Source: Candidatus Poribacteria bacterium (lineage in GTDB: Bacteria; Poribacteria; WGA-4E; B28-G17). Taken from it: a stretch of DNA of 64,000 nt. Shown here piece after piece: positions 63,976 through 64,000 of the stretch. The stretch spans positions 1-64,000 of the forward strand of contig JAGGXZ010000200.1 in the NCBI GenBank assembly GCA_021162805.1. The letters run 5' to 3'. The notes beneath the pieces were generated by a model. It saw only the letters and a program-made list of their open reading frames with translations, was not told where the DNA came from and searched no databases. Made by a program: the position numbers and the translations under genes. Within the stretch, counting starts at the first letter, position 1. Every line of letters begins with the position of its first letter.

Positions 63976-64000
63976 ATAACCGACTGAAAAACCGATTTAG

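Overview
The window is a dense bacterial chromosome segment with very short intergenic gaps and genes on both strands. The mix suggests an uncultured bacterium of the Poribacteria / PVC-neighbour type. It has ordinary housekeeping operons interleaved with secreted carbohydrate-active proteins (heparinase II/III-like, GH29 fucosidase, GH4, DUF1080, LamG, DUF4832), a sulfatase-superfamily enzyme, a uroporphyrinogen-decarboxylase-like protein with a corrinoid protein, and a PorV-like barrel plus a gingipain-type peptidase with a type IX secretion C-terminal domain. The taxonomic placement is inferred from gene content only. No CRISPR array, phage, transposase or rRNA was seen.

Layout. 1-1548: phospholipid acyltransferase plus a membrane CTP-dependent lipid kinase. 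1721-2941: decayed methyltransferase/PQQ-propeller gene. 2957-7311 (-): chimaeric DUF4832 secreted protein and a glutamate-semialdehyde-aminomutase-like enzyme. 7492-13016 (-): heparinase-like protein, uracil-DNA glycosylase, PriA. 13134-19886 (+): long operon lolA-rimO-pgsA-cinA-thpR-recA and a UroD-like protein. 20079-23422: tandem-repeat coiled-coil membrane protein, DppA-like peptidase, glycyl-radical-enzyme remnant, PorV-like protein. 23480-24023: six tRNA genes. 24081-30064: tig-clpP-clpX-lon-rqcP protein quality-control run. 30050-35263 (-): small protein, C25 peptidase, GDPD. 35512-39159: GT-C glycosyltransferase, ABC ATPase, ELM1-like protein. 39279-42370: sulfatase-like enzyme, cupin, GH4. 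42535-47122: NiFe hydrogenase small and large subunits, maturation protease, MetV (frameshifted) and MetF in one operon. 47115-54829: PP-loop protein, YCF48 propeller, Nnr repair enzyme, LamG, HEAT lipoprotein, corrinoid protein, BFD-like ferredoxin. 54996-59708: fucosidase, DUF1080, prenyl synthase, MgtC, M14 peptidase. 59900-63818: rny-ymdB-xseA-xseB.

How the genes work together. The most notable unit is the hydrogenase-MetVF operon. It suggests hydrogen-linked reduction of methylene-tetrahydrofolate, or the reverse reaction, in a genome that also carries methyl-corrinoid parts (UroD-like at 18.7 kb, corrinoid protein at 53.8 kb). Envelope and export functions recur: LolA, PorV-like barrel, C25 peptidase with sorting domain, lipoprotein, and secreted glycosidases.

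Promoters of clear sigma-70 type, nearly all with a 17-18 bp spacer, can be read in most divergent gaps. They help fix several start codons, including one apparently leaderless start. Several genes are broken or shifted. Three of the frameshifts fall in runs of six G and each is repaired by adding one G, so sequencing error and real slippage both need considering.
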